Source of the DNA: Pandoraea sp. PE-S2T-3
Lineage (GTDB): Bacteria > Pseudomonadota > Gammaproteobacteria > Burkholderiales > Burkholderiaceae
Length of the DNA: 64,000 nt
Assembly (NCBI RefSeq): GCF_002179965.1
Contig: NZ_NGUQ01000015.1
Location: 1 to 64,000 of the forward strand
Direction of reading: 5' to 3'
Positions 57,331 to 64,000 of the stretch are shown here, piece after piece. The notes under the pieces are model-generated. The model saw only the letters and a list, made by a program, of their open reading frames with translations, was not told the DNA's origin and did no database searches. Both the position numbers and the translations under genes were made by a program. The stretch's first letter is position 1, and each line of letters opens with the position of its first letter.

Positions 57331-57372
57331 ATCGGTATCGGTATCGGTATCGGTATCGGTATCGGTATCGGT
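57331..57372. repeat. Hexanucleotide tandem repeat (ATCGGT) x 7
   Basis: Seven perfect copies (42 bases) nine bases after the stop of the TPR protein, followed by degenerate copies (ACCAGC, ATCGGC). Such tracts can vary in copy number by slippage. It is outside coding sequence, so phase variation of a protein is not expected. Confidence 0.95.
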
Positions 57373-57423
57373 ACCAGCATCGGCGTCGAGGGCGGAAATG
57401 CCTCACGCCGACACACGATAAAC

Positions 57424-57454
57424 AAAGGGCGCCGGAGATCCTCCGGCGCCCTTT
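57424..57454. terminator. Bidirectional intrinsic terminator
   Basis: Perfect 14-base arms (AAAGGGCGCCGGAG and complement) with a 3-base loop, between the convergent TPR protein and iron-binding protein genes. Confidence 0.85.
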
Positions 57455-57499
57455 GCATTTGGCAGGCAGTCAACGCGTCAGCCGCGACGCGTCACGGTA

Positions 57500-58555
57500 T
57501 TACTTGTAGCCCGCGCGGTCGAGAATACGCTGCGCTTCCGGCAGGTTCTTCGCGATGGTACCGATGGGCACCGTCTCGGCCTTGAAGTCGCCCAGTGAAG
57601 CGAGCGCCGGGTTATCGACCTTCGTCGTCGGCACGGCCGGCCATTCGTTGTTGCCGTTGGCGAAGTATTGCTGCGCTTCGTCGCTGGCGAGGTATTCGAG
57701 GAATTTCACGGCGTTGTCGCGGTTCGGTGCGTGCTTGGCTACACCGGCACCCGCAACGTTCACGTGCGCGCCTGCGCCGGCCTGATCCGGCCACAGGAAG
57801 CCCACCTTCGACATCAGCGCCTTGTCTTCCGGCTTGTCCGAGCGCGCCATGCGCACGTAGTAATACGAGTTGGCGAGCGCCACGCCACACTCACCCGTTG
57901 CCACCGCCTTGATCTGATCGGTATCGCCACCGCGCGGTGCACGCGCGAAGTTCGCGACCATGCCTTCCGCCCACTTCGTGGTCGCCGCCGCGCCGTCACG
58001 TGCGATCAGCGCGCCGACCAGCGACAGCATATACGGATGCGAACCCGAGCGCGTGCAGACCTGCCCCTTATGCTTCGGATCGGCCAGCGACTCATAAGAC
58101 GCCACCGTCTTCGGGTCGACCTTGTCCTTGTTGTAGACGATCACGCGAGCGCGCGTCGAGAAGCCATACCAGTCGGTGCCCTTGTTGGTGCTTGCGGCAT
58201 GCAGCTTGGCGGGAATGCGCGCGTCGAGCGTCGCGGACTTCACCGGCTGGAAGAGCCCTGCCTCGTCGGCCTTGGCCAGACGCGCTGCATCGACCATCAG
58301 AATCACGTCGGCCGGGCTCTTCGCACCCTCGCCTTTCAGACGCTCCAGCAACGCGGCGTCATCCGCCTCGATGCGATTGATCTTGATGCCGGTCTGCTTG
58401 GTGAACGTGCCGTAAAGCTGCTCGTCGGTCTGGTAATGACGTGCCGAGTACAGATTCAGCACCTTATCGGTATCGGCTTGCGCGCCGAATGCTGCGGCCA
58501 TCGTGGCCCCCAGCACCGTCAGTCGCGTCAGTTTGCCAATCGTCGTCGCCTTCAT
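57500..58555 (-). CDS. Fe(III) ABC transporter periplasmic iron-binding protein
   Basis: A 351-residue ferric-binding protein of the FbpA/AfuA/FutA type. Signal peptide about 1-26 (AFGAQA). The mature part begins with LNLYSARHYQTDEQLYGTF (iron-binding Tyr region) and has the paired Tyr near the end of the second lobe (NSYYYVRMA). No permease or ATPase gene is next to it, so partners must be elsewhere. The ATG at 58555 opens the signal peptide; the longer in-frame reading upstream is rejected. A Fur-like box lies about 135 bases upstream. Confidence 0.9.
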   Translation of the reverse strand: MKATTIGKLTRLTVLGATMAAAFGAQADTDKVLNLYSARHYQTDEQLYGTFTKQTGIKINRIEADDAALLERLKGEGAKSPADVILMVDAARLAKADEAGLFQPVKSATLDARIPAKLHAASTNKGTDWYGFSTRARVIVYNKDKVDPKTVASYESLADPKHKGQVCTRSGSHPYMLSLVGALIARDGAAATTKWAEGMVANFARAPRGGDTDQIKAVATGECGVALANSYYYVRMARSDKPEDKALMSKVGFLWPDQAGAGAHVNVAGAGVAKHAPNRDNAVKFLEYLASDEAQQYFANGNNEWPAVPTTKVDNPALASLGDFKAETVPIGTIAKNLPEAQRILDRAGYK

Positions 58556-58976
58556 GGGCAGTTCCCCGGAGAAATAGTGAGAGTAAGTGCGAGTGAATCT
58601 GAATGCGCCCGGAAAGCCGCTGAAGATCCCGGCAATCGGCGGCAAACGGTTTTGCACAGAGGAACAGCATAATGAAATATTCATATCAAAGCAAATGATT
58701 CTTATTCGCATTTGTTTCGATATTCACCATTTCCCGAGTGAATCGTTGCGAGAGCATGGCGAGAGGAGACGGGGGATGGGCACAGCAGAGGGTTGCGGCA
58801 GATAAGACGAACCGTGCCGGAGAAGGTTCCGCGAGGAAGCTGACAAGTCGACGCCCTTCGACTTCCCGCGCCAAAAGTGAACTGATGGGTGTTCGTGACG
58901 CTCCAATCGCCGTAAAATTGCGCGTCGGTGCTTCTGCCGCCGTACTCGCCCGTCCCGCCCTGTTGGAGTTCTCCCC
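58556..58976. other. Divergent region between the iron-binding protein and patatin-like genes
   Basis: A 421-base gap. Besides the Fur-like box it holds the inverted repeat ATTCAC-N10-GTGAAT (58722-58743). No gene was recognised. Confidence 0.45.
58691..58709 (-). promoter_or_regulatory. Candidate Fur box upstream of the iron-binding protein gene
   Basis: The minus strand reads GCGAATAAGAATCATTTGC, which matches 13 of 19 positions of the classical Fur box GATAATGATAATCATTATC. It lies in an AT-rich patch 136 bases before the start codon. Iron repression is the expected effect. Confidence 0.6.
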
Positions 58977-60005
58977 TTGTTGCCGTTGTTCCCCACTTTG
59001 CGCCGTGTGCGCCCCACGCTTGCGGCATTGACCGTGGCCGCCGTGTTGGCTGGTTGCGCCAGCGCCCCGTCCGTCGATATCAGCGCCAATGGCGGGAATG
59101 CCCCGGCACCCCAGACCTCCCCCGCTACGCCGCTCGCCCAGACGCCGGCAACACCCGCCACACCGGTCACGCCGCCCAAGGTTGTCCGCCCCCTGAAGAT
59201 CGGGCTGGCACTCGGTGGCGGTGCCGCACGTGGCTTTGCGCACGTGGGCGTGATCAAGGCACTGGAAGCGCGTGGCATTCACGCTGACATCGTCGTCGGC
59301 ACGAGTGCCGGCAGTGTCGTGGGCGCCATGTACGCCTCGGGTCTGAACGGCTTCCAGCTCAACCGTCTGGCCTCGACGATGGACGAAGCCTCGATCAGCG
59401 ACTGGACCATGCCGTTCCGCTCACGCGGCATGCTGCGCGGCGAAGCGCTTCAGTCGTACGTCAACAAAATCCTCAAGGACCGTCCGATCGAACAGATGCC
59501 GCGTCAGCTCGGCATTGTGGCCACCGACCTGCAAAGCGGCGCGCCGATCCTGTTCCGCCGTGGCAACACGGGGCAGGCCGTGCGGGCGTCCAGCAGCGTG
59601 CCGGGCGTGTTCGAGCCCGTGCATATCGGCAACCGAGATTACGTGGATGGCGGCCTCGTGGCGCCGGTGCCGGCCGAGTACGCGCGTCAGATGGGCGCCG
59701 ACTTCGTGATCGCGGTCGACATCTCGGCCAACCCGACCGCACAGGCAACGCAGGGGCAGTTCGACATCCTGATGCAGACGTTCACGATCATGGGCCAGTC
59801 GATCAAGCAGTACGAACTGGAGAAGAACGCCGACGTGGTCATTCGCCCGTCGCTGGCCAAGATGGGAGCCTCGGACTTTCAGGGGCGCAATCGCGCCATT
59901 CTGGCGGGCGAGGAAGCCGTGTCGCAGTTGTGGCCGCAGATTCAGCGCAAGCTCGCCGAGGCTCAGGCACAGGCGGCCAGCGGCACCCAGCAAGCCGCCC
60001 GCTGA
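58977..60005 (+). CDS. Patatin-like phospholipase domain lipoprotein
   Basis: A 342-residue protein with a lipoprotein signal (VAAVLAGC, Cys about 27), a Pro/Ala/Thr-rich spacer to about residue 70 and a patatin domain. The oxyanion motif is GGGAARGFAHVGV, the catalytic Ser is in GTSAGS, and the Asp is in YVDGGLVAP. Bacterial relatives (RssA/YchK type) are surface or periplasmic lipases or regulators; activity is not known here. The start is a TTG at 58977 with GGAG at the right distance. Confidence 0.88.
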   Translation: MLPLFPTLRRVRPTLAALTVAAVLAGCASAPSVDISANGGNAPAPQTSPATPLAQTPATPATPVTPPKVVRPLKIGLALGGGAARGFAHVGVIKALEARGIHADIVVGTSAGSVVGAMYASGLNGFQLNRLASTMDEASISDWTMPFRSRGMLRGEALQSYVNKILKDRPIEQMPRQLGIVATDLQSGAPILFRRGNTGQAVRASSSVPGVFEPVHIGNRDYVDGGLVAPVPAEYARQMGADFVIAVDISANPTAQATQGQFDILMQTFTIMGQSIKQYELEKNADVVIRPSLAKMGASDFQGRNRAILAGEEAVSQLWPQIQRKLAEAQAQAASGTQQAAR

Positions 60006-60035
60006 ACCCACTCGCGCCCAATCCGCGCCCGCCAT

Positions 60036-60067
60036 AAAAAATGCCGCCCGAGGGCGGCATTTCTTTT
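60036..60067. terminator. Bidirectional intrinsic terminator
   Basis: ATGCCGCCC/GGGCGGCAT arms (60041-60049, 60052-60060) with A-run before and TTCTTTT after, between convergent genes. Confidence 0.85.
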
Positions 60068-60118
60068 GTTCGTCTGGCTCAGGCGTCCCGGCGGTTGCCC
60101 CGGGCACACCCCCGCCAC

Positions 60119-60844
60119 TTACATCGGGTGATCGTTCTTGAAGATTTGTTCGACGCGCGACAGCTCGGCGCTGGCCTTGAGCGTCTCGACGCGACGCGCG
60201 CCGTTGTAGCGGGCCGACCAGTACGACTCGCTCAGCGTTTCCACGCGAATCTTGCCGCCGGTGGCCGGGGCGTGCACGAACTTGTCGCCACCAATATAGA
60301 TACCGACGTGCGAGAAGCTGCGGCGCATGGTGTTGAAGAACACCAGATCGCCCGGCTTCAGATCGGTCTTGGCAATGCGCTCGCCCACCTGGCTCATCTC
60401 TTCCGAGCGGCGCGGCAGCATGAAATTGAGCGTGTCCTGGAACACATAGCGCACGAAGCCGCTGCAATCCAGACCGCTGTCCGGCGTGTTGCCGCCGTAC
60501 TTGTAGCGCACGCCGATGTAGTTCAGCGCGCCCAGCACAACGTCCGACGCCTTGTCCGTCACATTCGAGAGCAGCTTTTGCGCACGTTGCACACGCGACT
60601 CTTCCACGGCGGCAACCGGCGTATCGCCCGTTGCAATACCCGTGACGCCCGTAGAGGCGTTGCTGGTCGAAGTCGAGGAGGAAGTTTGCGAAGCGGCCTG
60701 AATGGCAGCCGCCGCAGCGCGGGCGGCGGCCGAGGGGCCGTTGTTGTAGTCGTCAGCCTTTGCCGTCAACGAGGCGGTGACGAGCCCAGCGGCAGTGAAC
60801 GCGAGAAGGAGAGTCTTGCGGGTGCGCTTAGGTTTCGTCTGCAT
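60119..60844 (-). CDS. NlpC/P60 (C40) cell-wall endopeptidase
   Basis: A 241-residue exported peptidoglycan hydrolase. Signal peptide about 1-30 (LTAKA). A low-complexity Ala/Ser/Thr linker leads to the C40 domain from about 98. The catalytic Cys is in GLDCSGFVRYVF, His in SHVGIYIGG and the third polar residue in FVHAPATGG. It resembles the Spr/MepS group without a lipobox. A 14-base palindrome (GTTGAATATTCAAC) lies about 115 bases upstream of its start. Confidence 0.93.
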   Translation of the reverse strand: MQTKPKRTRKTLLLAFTAAGLVTASLTAKADDYNNGPSAAARAAAAAIQAASQTSSSTSTSNASTGVTGIATGDTPVAAVEESRVQRAQKLLSNVTDKASDVVLGALNYIGVRYKYGGNTPDSGLDCSGFVRYVFQDTLNFMLPRRSEEMSQVGERIAKTDLKPGDLVFFNTMRRSFSHVGIYIGGDKFVHAPATGGKIRVETLSESYWSARYNGARRVETLKASAELSRVEQIFKNDHPM

Positions 60845-61139
60845 TGGTCGCCGGGTTGAGGGTGTCGGATGGCCGATGAGTAGCTCGTCAGGTGCAACTA
60901 CGGTGGTGCTATGTCGGATATCTCGGGGTTACCCTCGCTTTCGCTTCGGTTAACTCGTTGAATATTCAACTTAATTGGTACGCGATAGTAATGTGAACGT
61001 CACACGATGTCAAAAGGTAATAGAAAAAAACAATCAATACAATCAGAAAATTTTCATTAACAATCAAGCCCTTGTGATTTAGCCGACGTTTCGTGACGTT
61101 GCACGATGTTTCGCCGCGGCGTCACGCAACTTGAGGTGA
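60845..61139. other. AT-rich spacer upstream of the NlpC/P60 gene
   Basis: About 295 bases between the yejF stop and the NlpC/P60 start, unusually AT-rich at 60960-61080 for this chromosome. It contains the perfect palindrome GTTGAATATTCAAC (60957-60970) and a near-palindrome GTGAACGTCAC (60993-61003). It is probably a promoter region; no gene was seen. Confidence 0.45.
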
Positions 61140-62735
61140 CTACAACATGGCAGCCGCGACCAGTTCCCGGGTGTAATCGTTTTGCGGGTCAAAAAATACT
61201 GATTCCGTATCGCCCTGCTCCACCAGATGCCCGTCTTTGAACACCAGCACGCGGTGCGCCATGGCCCGCATGACGGCCAGATCGTGACTGATGAAGAGGT
61301 AGCTCAGGTTGTACTTCACCTGTAGCTGTGCCAGCAGATGGAGCACTTGCTGCTGAATCGACACGTCGAGCGCACTGGTCGGCTCATCGAGCACGAGGAT
61401 CTGCGGATCGACCACCAGCGCCCGCGCAATGGCAATGCGTTGCCGTTGACCGCCCGAGAATTCATGCGGATAACGCGACATCGCGCGGGCGTCGATGCCC
61501 ACTTCGCGGAGCACATCCGCGACCCTTGCGCGGCGGTCCGCCTCCGACTGCTGCGGACGGTGCAACGCCAGCCCTTCGCCGACAATCTCCTCGATGGTCA
61601 TGCGCGGCGACAGCGAGCCGTAGGGGTCTTGAAACACGATCTGCATATGCGAGCGCAACGTGCGCTGCGCCATGCCCCGGTAGCTGGCCAGCGGCTCGCC
61701 GAGGAACTCGATCTGCCCCGCACTCGCCCGCTGCAACCCCAGCAGCGTCATCGCCAGCGTCGACTTGCCGGACCCCGACTCCCCCACCACGCCCAGCGTC
61801 TCACCTTGGCGCAGCGACAAGTCGACGGGATGCACCGCACGGAACAGACCTCGCTTGAACCAGCCGCGCATGCCTGGCTGTGCGATCGAGTAATCGACCG
61901 TCACGCCTTTCGCTTCGAGCAACACCGGCGCAATCGGCAACACCGGGTGAATCTCGCGCTGCGGCCGGCTGTTGATGAGCTTCTGCGTGTACGGATGCTG
62001 CGGCTGGGTGAACAGCGTTTCCGTGTCGGCACACTCCACCAGCACGCCCTTCTCCATCACCGCCACACGTTCGGCAAAGCGGCGCACCAGATTCAGATCG
62101 TGCGTGATGAGCAGCACCGCCATGCCGCGCGTCGCGGCAGCATCACGCTGCAACTCCAGCAGCAGCTCCATGATCTGCGCGCGAATGGTGACGTCGAGCG
62201 CTGTGGTCGGCTCGTCGGCGAGCAGCAGCTTCGGGTGACACGCCAGCGCCATCGCGATCATCGCGCGCTGGCGCTGCCCGCCGGACAACTCGTGCGGAAA
62301 GTGAGAAACGCGGCGCTCCGGCTCGGGAATCCCGGTGCGGCGCAGCAAGGCAATGGCACGCGCCTTGGCGTCTTTCGGCGAGAGCCCTTCGTGCAGCTCC
62401 AGCGCCTCGGCAATCTGCTCGCCGATCGGATAGAGCGGATTGAGCGCGGTCATCGGCTCTTGGAAGATCATCGCGATATCGTTGCCGCGCAACGCTCGCA
62501 TATCGCGCTCGCGCAGCGAGGCGAGATCGACGCCATCGAGCAGTACCTTCCCCTGCACCTGCGCATCTTGCAGCAGCCGCAGAATGGCCAGTGCCGTCAC
62601 GCTCTTGCCCGAGCCCGACTCGCCCACGAGGGCCACGCGTTCGCCGCGCCCGATGGCCAGACTCAGATCCTTCACGACCTCGGTGTCGCCAAAGCGCACC
62701 GACAGGTTTTCGATACTCAGCAGCGGCGCGCTCAC
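61140..62735 (-). CDS. yejF: Peptide ABC transporter ATPase YejF (two fused nucleotide-binding domains)
   Basis: Energises the YejABEF peptide importer (microcin C uptake in E. coli). The protein is about 531 residues with two tandem ABC domains: Walker A GESGSGKS twice (about 39-46 and 318-325), signatures LSGGQRQRAM and FSGGQRQRIA, and Walker B LLADEPTTALD and LVLDEPTSALD. The GTG at 62735 overlaps the yejE stop (GTGA), so translation is coupled. An in-frame ATG further upstream is inside yejE and is rejected. Confidence 0.95.
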   Translation of the reverse strand: MSAPLLSIENLSVRFGDTEVVKDLSLAIGRGERVALVGESGSGKSVTALAILRLLQDAQVQGKVLLDGVDLASLRERDMRALRGNDIAMIFQEPMTALNPLYPIGEQIAEALELHEGLSPKDAKARAIALLRRTGIPEPERRVSHFPHELSGGQRQRAMIAMALACHPKLLLADEPTTALDVTIRAQIMELLLELQRDAAATRGMAVLLITHDLNLVRRFAERVAVMEKGVLVECADTETLFTQPQHPYTQKLINSRPQREIHPVLPIAPVLLEAKGVTVDYSIAQPGMRGWFKRGLFRAVHPVDLSLRQGETLGVVGESGSGKSTLAMTLLGLQRASAGQIEFLGEPLASYRGMAQRTLRSHMQIVFQDPYGSLSPRMTIEEIVGEGLALHRPQQSEADRRARVADVLREVGIDARAMSRYPHEFSGGQRQRIAIARALVVDPQILVLDEPTSALDVSIQQQVLHLLAQLQVKYNLSYLFISHDLAVMRAMAHRVLVFKDGHLVEQGDTESVFFDPQNDYTRELVAAAML

Positions 62736-63871
62736 ATTACCCCCCCGGCGGCGGCCTGCTTGTCGGCGACGCGCGTGTCGAGCGCGTTGCGCAACGCATC
62801 GCCCATGAACGTGAGCAACAACAGCGTGAGCACGAGCACCACGAACGTGGCCAGCGAGATCCACCAGGCGTCGAGATTCGCCTTGCCCTGACTCAGCAGC
62901 TCACCGAGGCTCGGCGTTGGCGGCGGCACACCGAGACCGAGAAAATCCAGACTCGTCAGTGCAAGAATCGCCCCGCTCATGCGGAACGGCAGAAACGTGA
63001 TGACCGGCGTCATGCTGTTGGGCAGCACATGCCGCCGGATGATCTGCCAGTTCGACAGCCCCATCGCCCGCGCCGCCCGCACGTAATCGAGCTGGCGATT
63101 GCGCAGGAACTCGGCGCGCACGTAATCGGACAACCCGATCCAGCCGAACAGCGACAGCAGCACGAAGAGCAGCCACAACTGCGGCTCGAAGATGGACGCG
63201 AAGATGATCAGCAGATACAGCTCCGGCAGCGAGCCCCAGATTTCGATCAACCGTTGCAGCGTCAGGTCGATGCGCCCGCCGTAGAAGCCCTGCACGGCGC
63301 CCGCCAGAATGCCCAGCAGCGTGCCCGAAATGGTGAGCGCCAGCGCGAAGATCACCGACAGCCGGAAGCCGTACAGCAGCCGCGAGAACACGTCGCGGCC
63401 GCGATCGTCGGTCCCGAGCCAGTTCTCGGACGACGGCGGCGCCGGATTGGGCACCTTCGCGAAGTAGTTGATGGTGTCGTAGCTGTAGCGCACCGGCGGA
63501 TAGATTGCGAAGTTATCGCCCGAGCGGATGCGCTTCTCGATGAACGGATCGAGGTAATCGGTCGGCGTAGGGAAGTCGCCGCCGAAGGTGAGTTCGGGAT
63601 ACGTCTTGACCAGCGGGAAGTACCACTGGCCTTCGTAACGCACCACCCACGGCTTGTCGTTGCAGAGCACTTCGGCGAACAGGCTGATGCCGAACAGCAC
63701 GACGAACGCGATGAGGCTCCAGTAGCCGAGCCGCTCGCTGCGAAAGCGCCGCCAGACGCGCCAGCGCGGCGAGCGCGACGTGTATGACGACTGCGACGCA
63801 CGGGCAGGTGCCGCAGCGGGCGGCAGTGACGAACGAGGCGGACGCGGCGATGGCGTGTCGGATCGGTTCAC
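62732..63871 (-). CDS. yejE: Peptide ABC transporter permease YejE
   Basis: A 379-residue permease of the DppC/OppC class. A Pro/Ala/Ser-rich cytoplasmic tail (about 1-45) precedes the first membrane helix (LGYWSLIAFVVLFGISLFAEV). The periplasmic loop has PLVKTYPELTFGGDFPTPTD, a YejE hallmark, then DDRGRDVFSRLLYGFRLS and the EAA motif RAARAMGLSNWQIIRRHVLP. The start is a GTG at 63871, one base past the yejB stop. Confidence 0.95.
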   Translation of the reverse strand: MNRSDTPSPRPPRSSLPPAAAPARASQSSYTSRSPRWRVWRRFRSERLGYWSLIAFVVLFGISLFAEVLCNDKPWVVRYEGQWYFPLVKTYPELTFGGDFPTPTDYLDPFIEKRIRSGDNFAIYPPVRYSYDTINYFAKVPNPAPPSSENWLGTDDRGRDVFSRLLYGFRLSVIFALALTISGTLLGILAGAVQGFYGGRIDLTLQRLIEIWGSLPELYLLIIFASIFEPQLWLLFVLLSLFGWIGLSDYVRAEFLRNRQLDYVRAARAMGLSNWQIIRRHVLPNSMTPVITFLPFRMSGAILALTSLDFLGLGVPPPTPSLGELLSQGKANLDAWWISLATFVVLVLTLLLLTFMGDALRNALDTRVADKQAAAGGVM

Positions 63872-63872
63872 G

Positions 63873-64000
63873 TCAATGCTCCAGTCGGTCGAATTGAATG
63901 CGCGGGTCGACCAGCACGTAGCACAGGTCGGAAATGAGTTTGGTCACGAGTCCGATCAGCGTGAACAGGTAGAGCGAGCCGAGCACGACCGGATAGTCGC
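63873..64000 (-). CDS. yejB: Peptide ABC transporter permease YejB, C-terminal end only
   Basis: The last 41 codons of an inner-membrane permease, cut by the window edge. The end is [20 protein letters not shown] then [12 protein letters not shown], typical of the last helix and tail of DppB/YejB permeases. It is one base ahead of yejE on the same strand. Confidence 0.9.
   Translation of the reverse strand, partial: DYPVVLGSLYLFTLIGLVTKLISDLCYVLVDPRIQFDRLEH

Noticed and set aside
57331-57372. Hexamer repeat considered as part of a CRISPR array
   Set aside because: Unit of six bases without spacers; a simple tandem repeat. No CRISPR-like repeat was seen anywhere in the window.
60990-61100. 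CGTGACG-type motifs near 60995 and 61092 as further targets of the sigma-54 activator
   Set aside because: No -24/-12 promoter nearby; shows instead that the short motif is not specific.

Overview
The window is one contiguous piece of a GC-rich betaproteobacterial chromosome. Gene content and order point to the Burkholderiaceae: purA-hisZ-hflC-hflK-hflX-hfq, der-bamB-yfgM-hisS-ispG-rodZ, surE-pcm-nlpD-rpoS, dnaX-ybaB-recR and trxA-rho. Protein wording fits Pandoraea or a close relative, but the species cannot be fixed from sequence alone. Nearly all of it is ordinary core genome. No insertion sequence, prophage, CRISPR array, tRNA or rRNA was found; one RNA gene (4.5S SRP RNA) was.

Layout. 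0-3.2 kb: pyruvate dehydrogenase E2 (partial) and E1, leftward. 3.5-10.2 kb: rightward FixL/FixJ-type sensor-regulator pair, folD and an M3 oligopeptidase. 10.4-27.9 kb: a long leftward run of housekeeping genes (DUF4189 protein, phosphoribosyltransferase, purA, hisZ, DUF2065, hflC, hflK, hflX, hfq, der, bamB, yfgM, hisS, ispG, rodZ, rlmN, ndk). 28.3-29.0 kb: a Bax-inhibitor-1 family membrane protein. 29.1-40.9 kb: leftward rlmD, a 3'-5' exonuclease, rpoS, nlpD, pcm, surE, a nitrate/sulfonate/taurine-type ABC transporter, a CaiB-type CoA transferase and a LuxR-type regulator.

41.3-50.4 kb is the accessory island and the most interesting part. Seven leftward genes (48275 down to 41845) have the order and protein types of the Pseudomonas functional-amyloid operon fapABCDEF: a small Gly-rich secreted protein, two secreted proteins each with three GVN/QVN...G.GN.Q.N repeats (FapB/FapC-like), a C39-type cysteine peptidase (FapD-like), a FapE-position protein, and an outer-membrane barrel with N-terminal coiled coil (FapF-like). 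A further secreted protein leads the operon. Its C-terminal M-T-x-A-N-x-V-x-L-W-D-E motif recurs in a lone rightward gene at the opposite end of the cluster (41341). A near-consensus sigma-54 promoter lies just upstream of the first gene, a VpsR-like sigma-54 activator is the next gene upstream, and a strong intrinsic terminator separates the FapC-like gene from the secretion genes. This looks like a divergent, sigma-54-controlled amyloid/adhesin export system.

50.6-54.1 kb: recR, ybaB, dnaX and the 4.5S RNA gene, leftward. 54.3-57.3 kb: trxA, rho and a TPR protein, rightward. 57.5-64 kb: a Fe(III)-binding protein with an upstream Fur-like box, a patatin-like lipoprotein, an NlpC/P60 endopeptidase, and yejF-yejE-yejB (the last cut by the window end). 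Positions of sites and motifs were read by eye; family assignments come from recognised motifs and gene order, not database searches.
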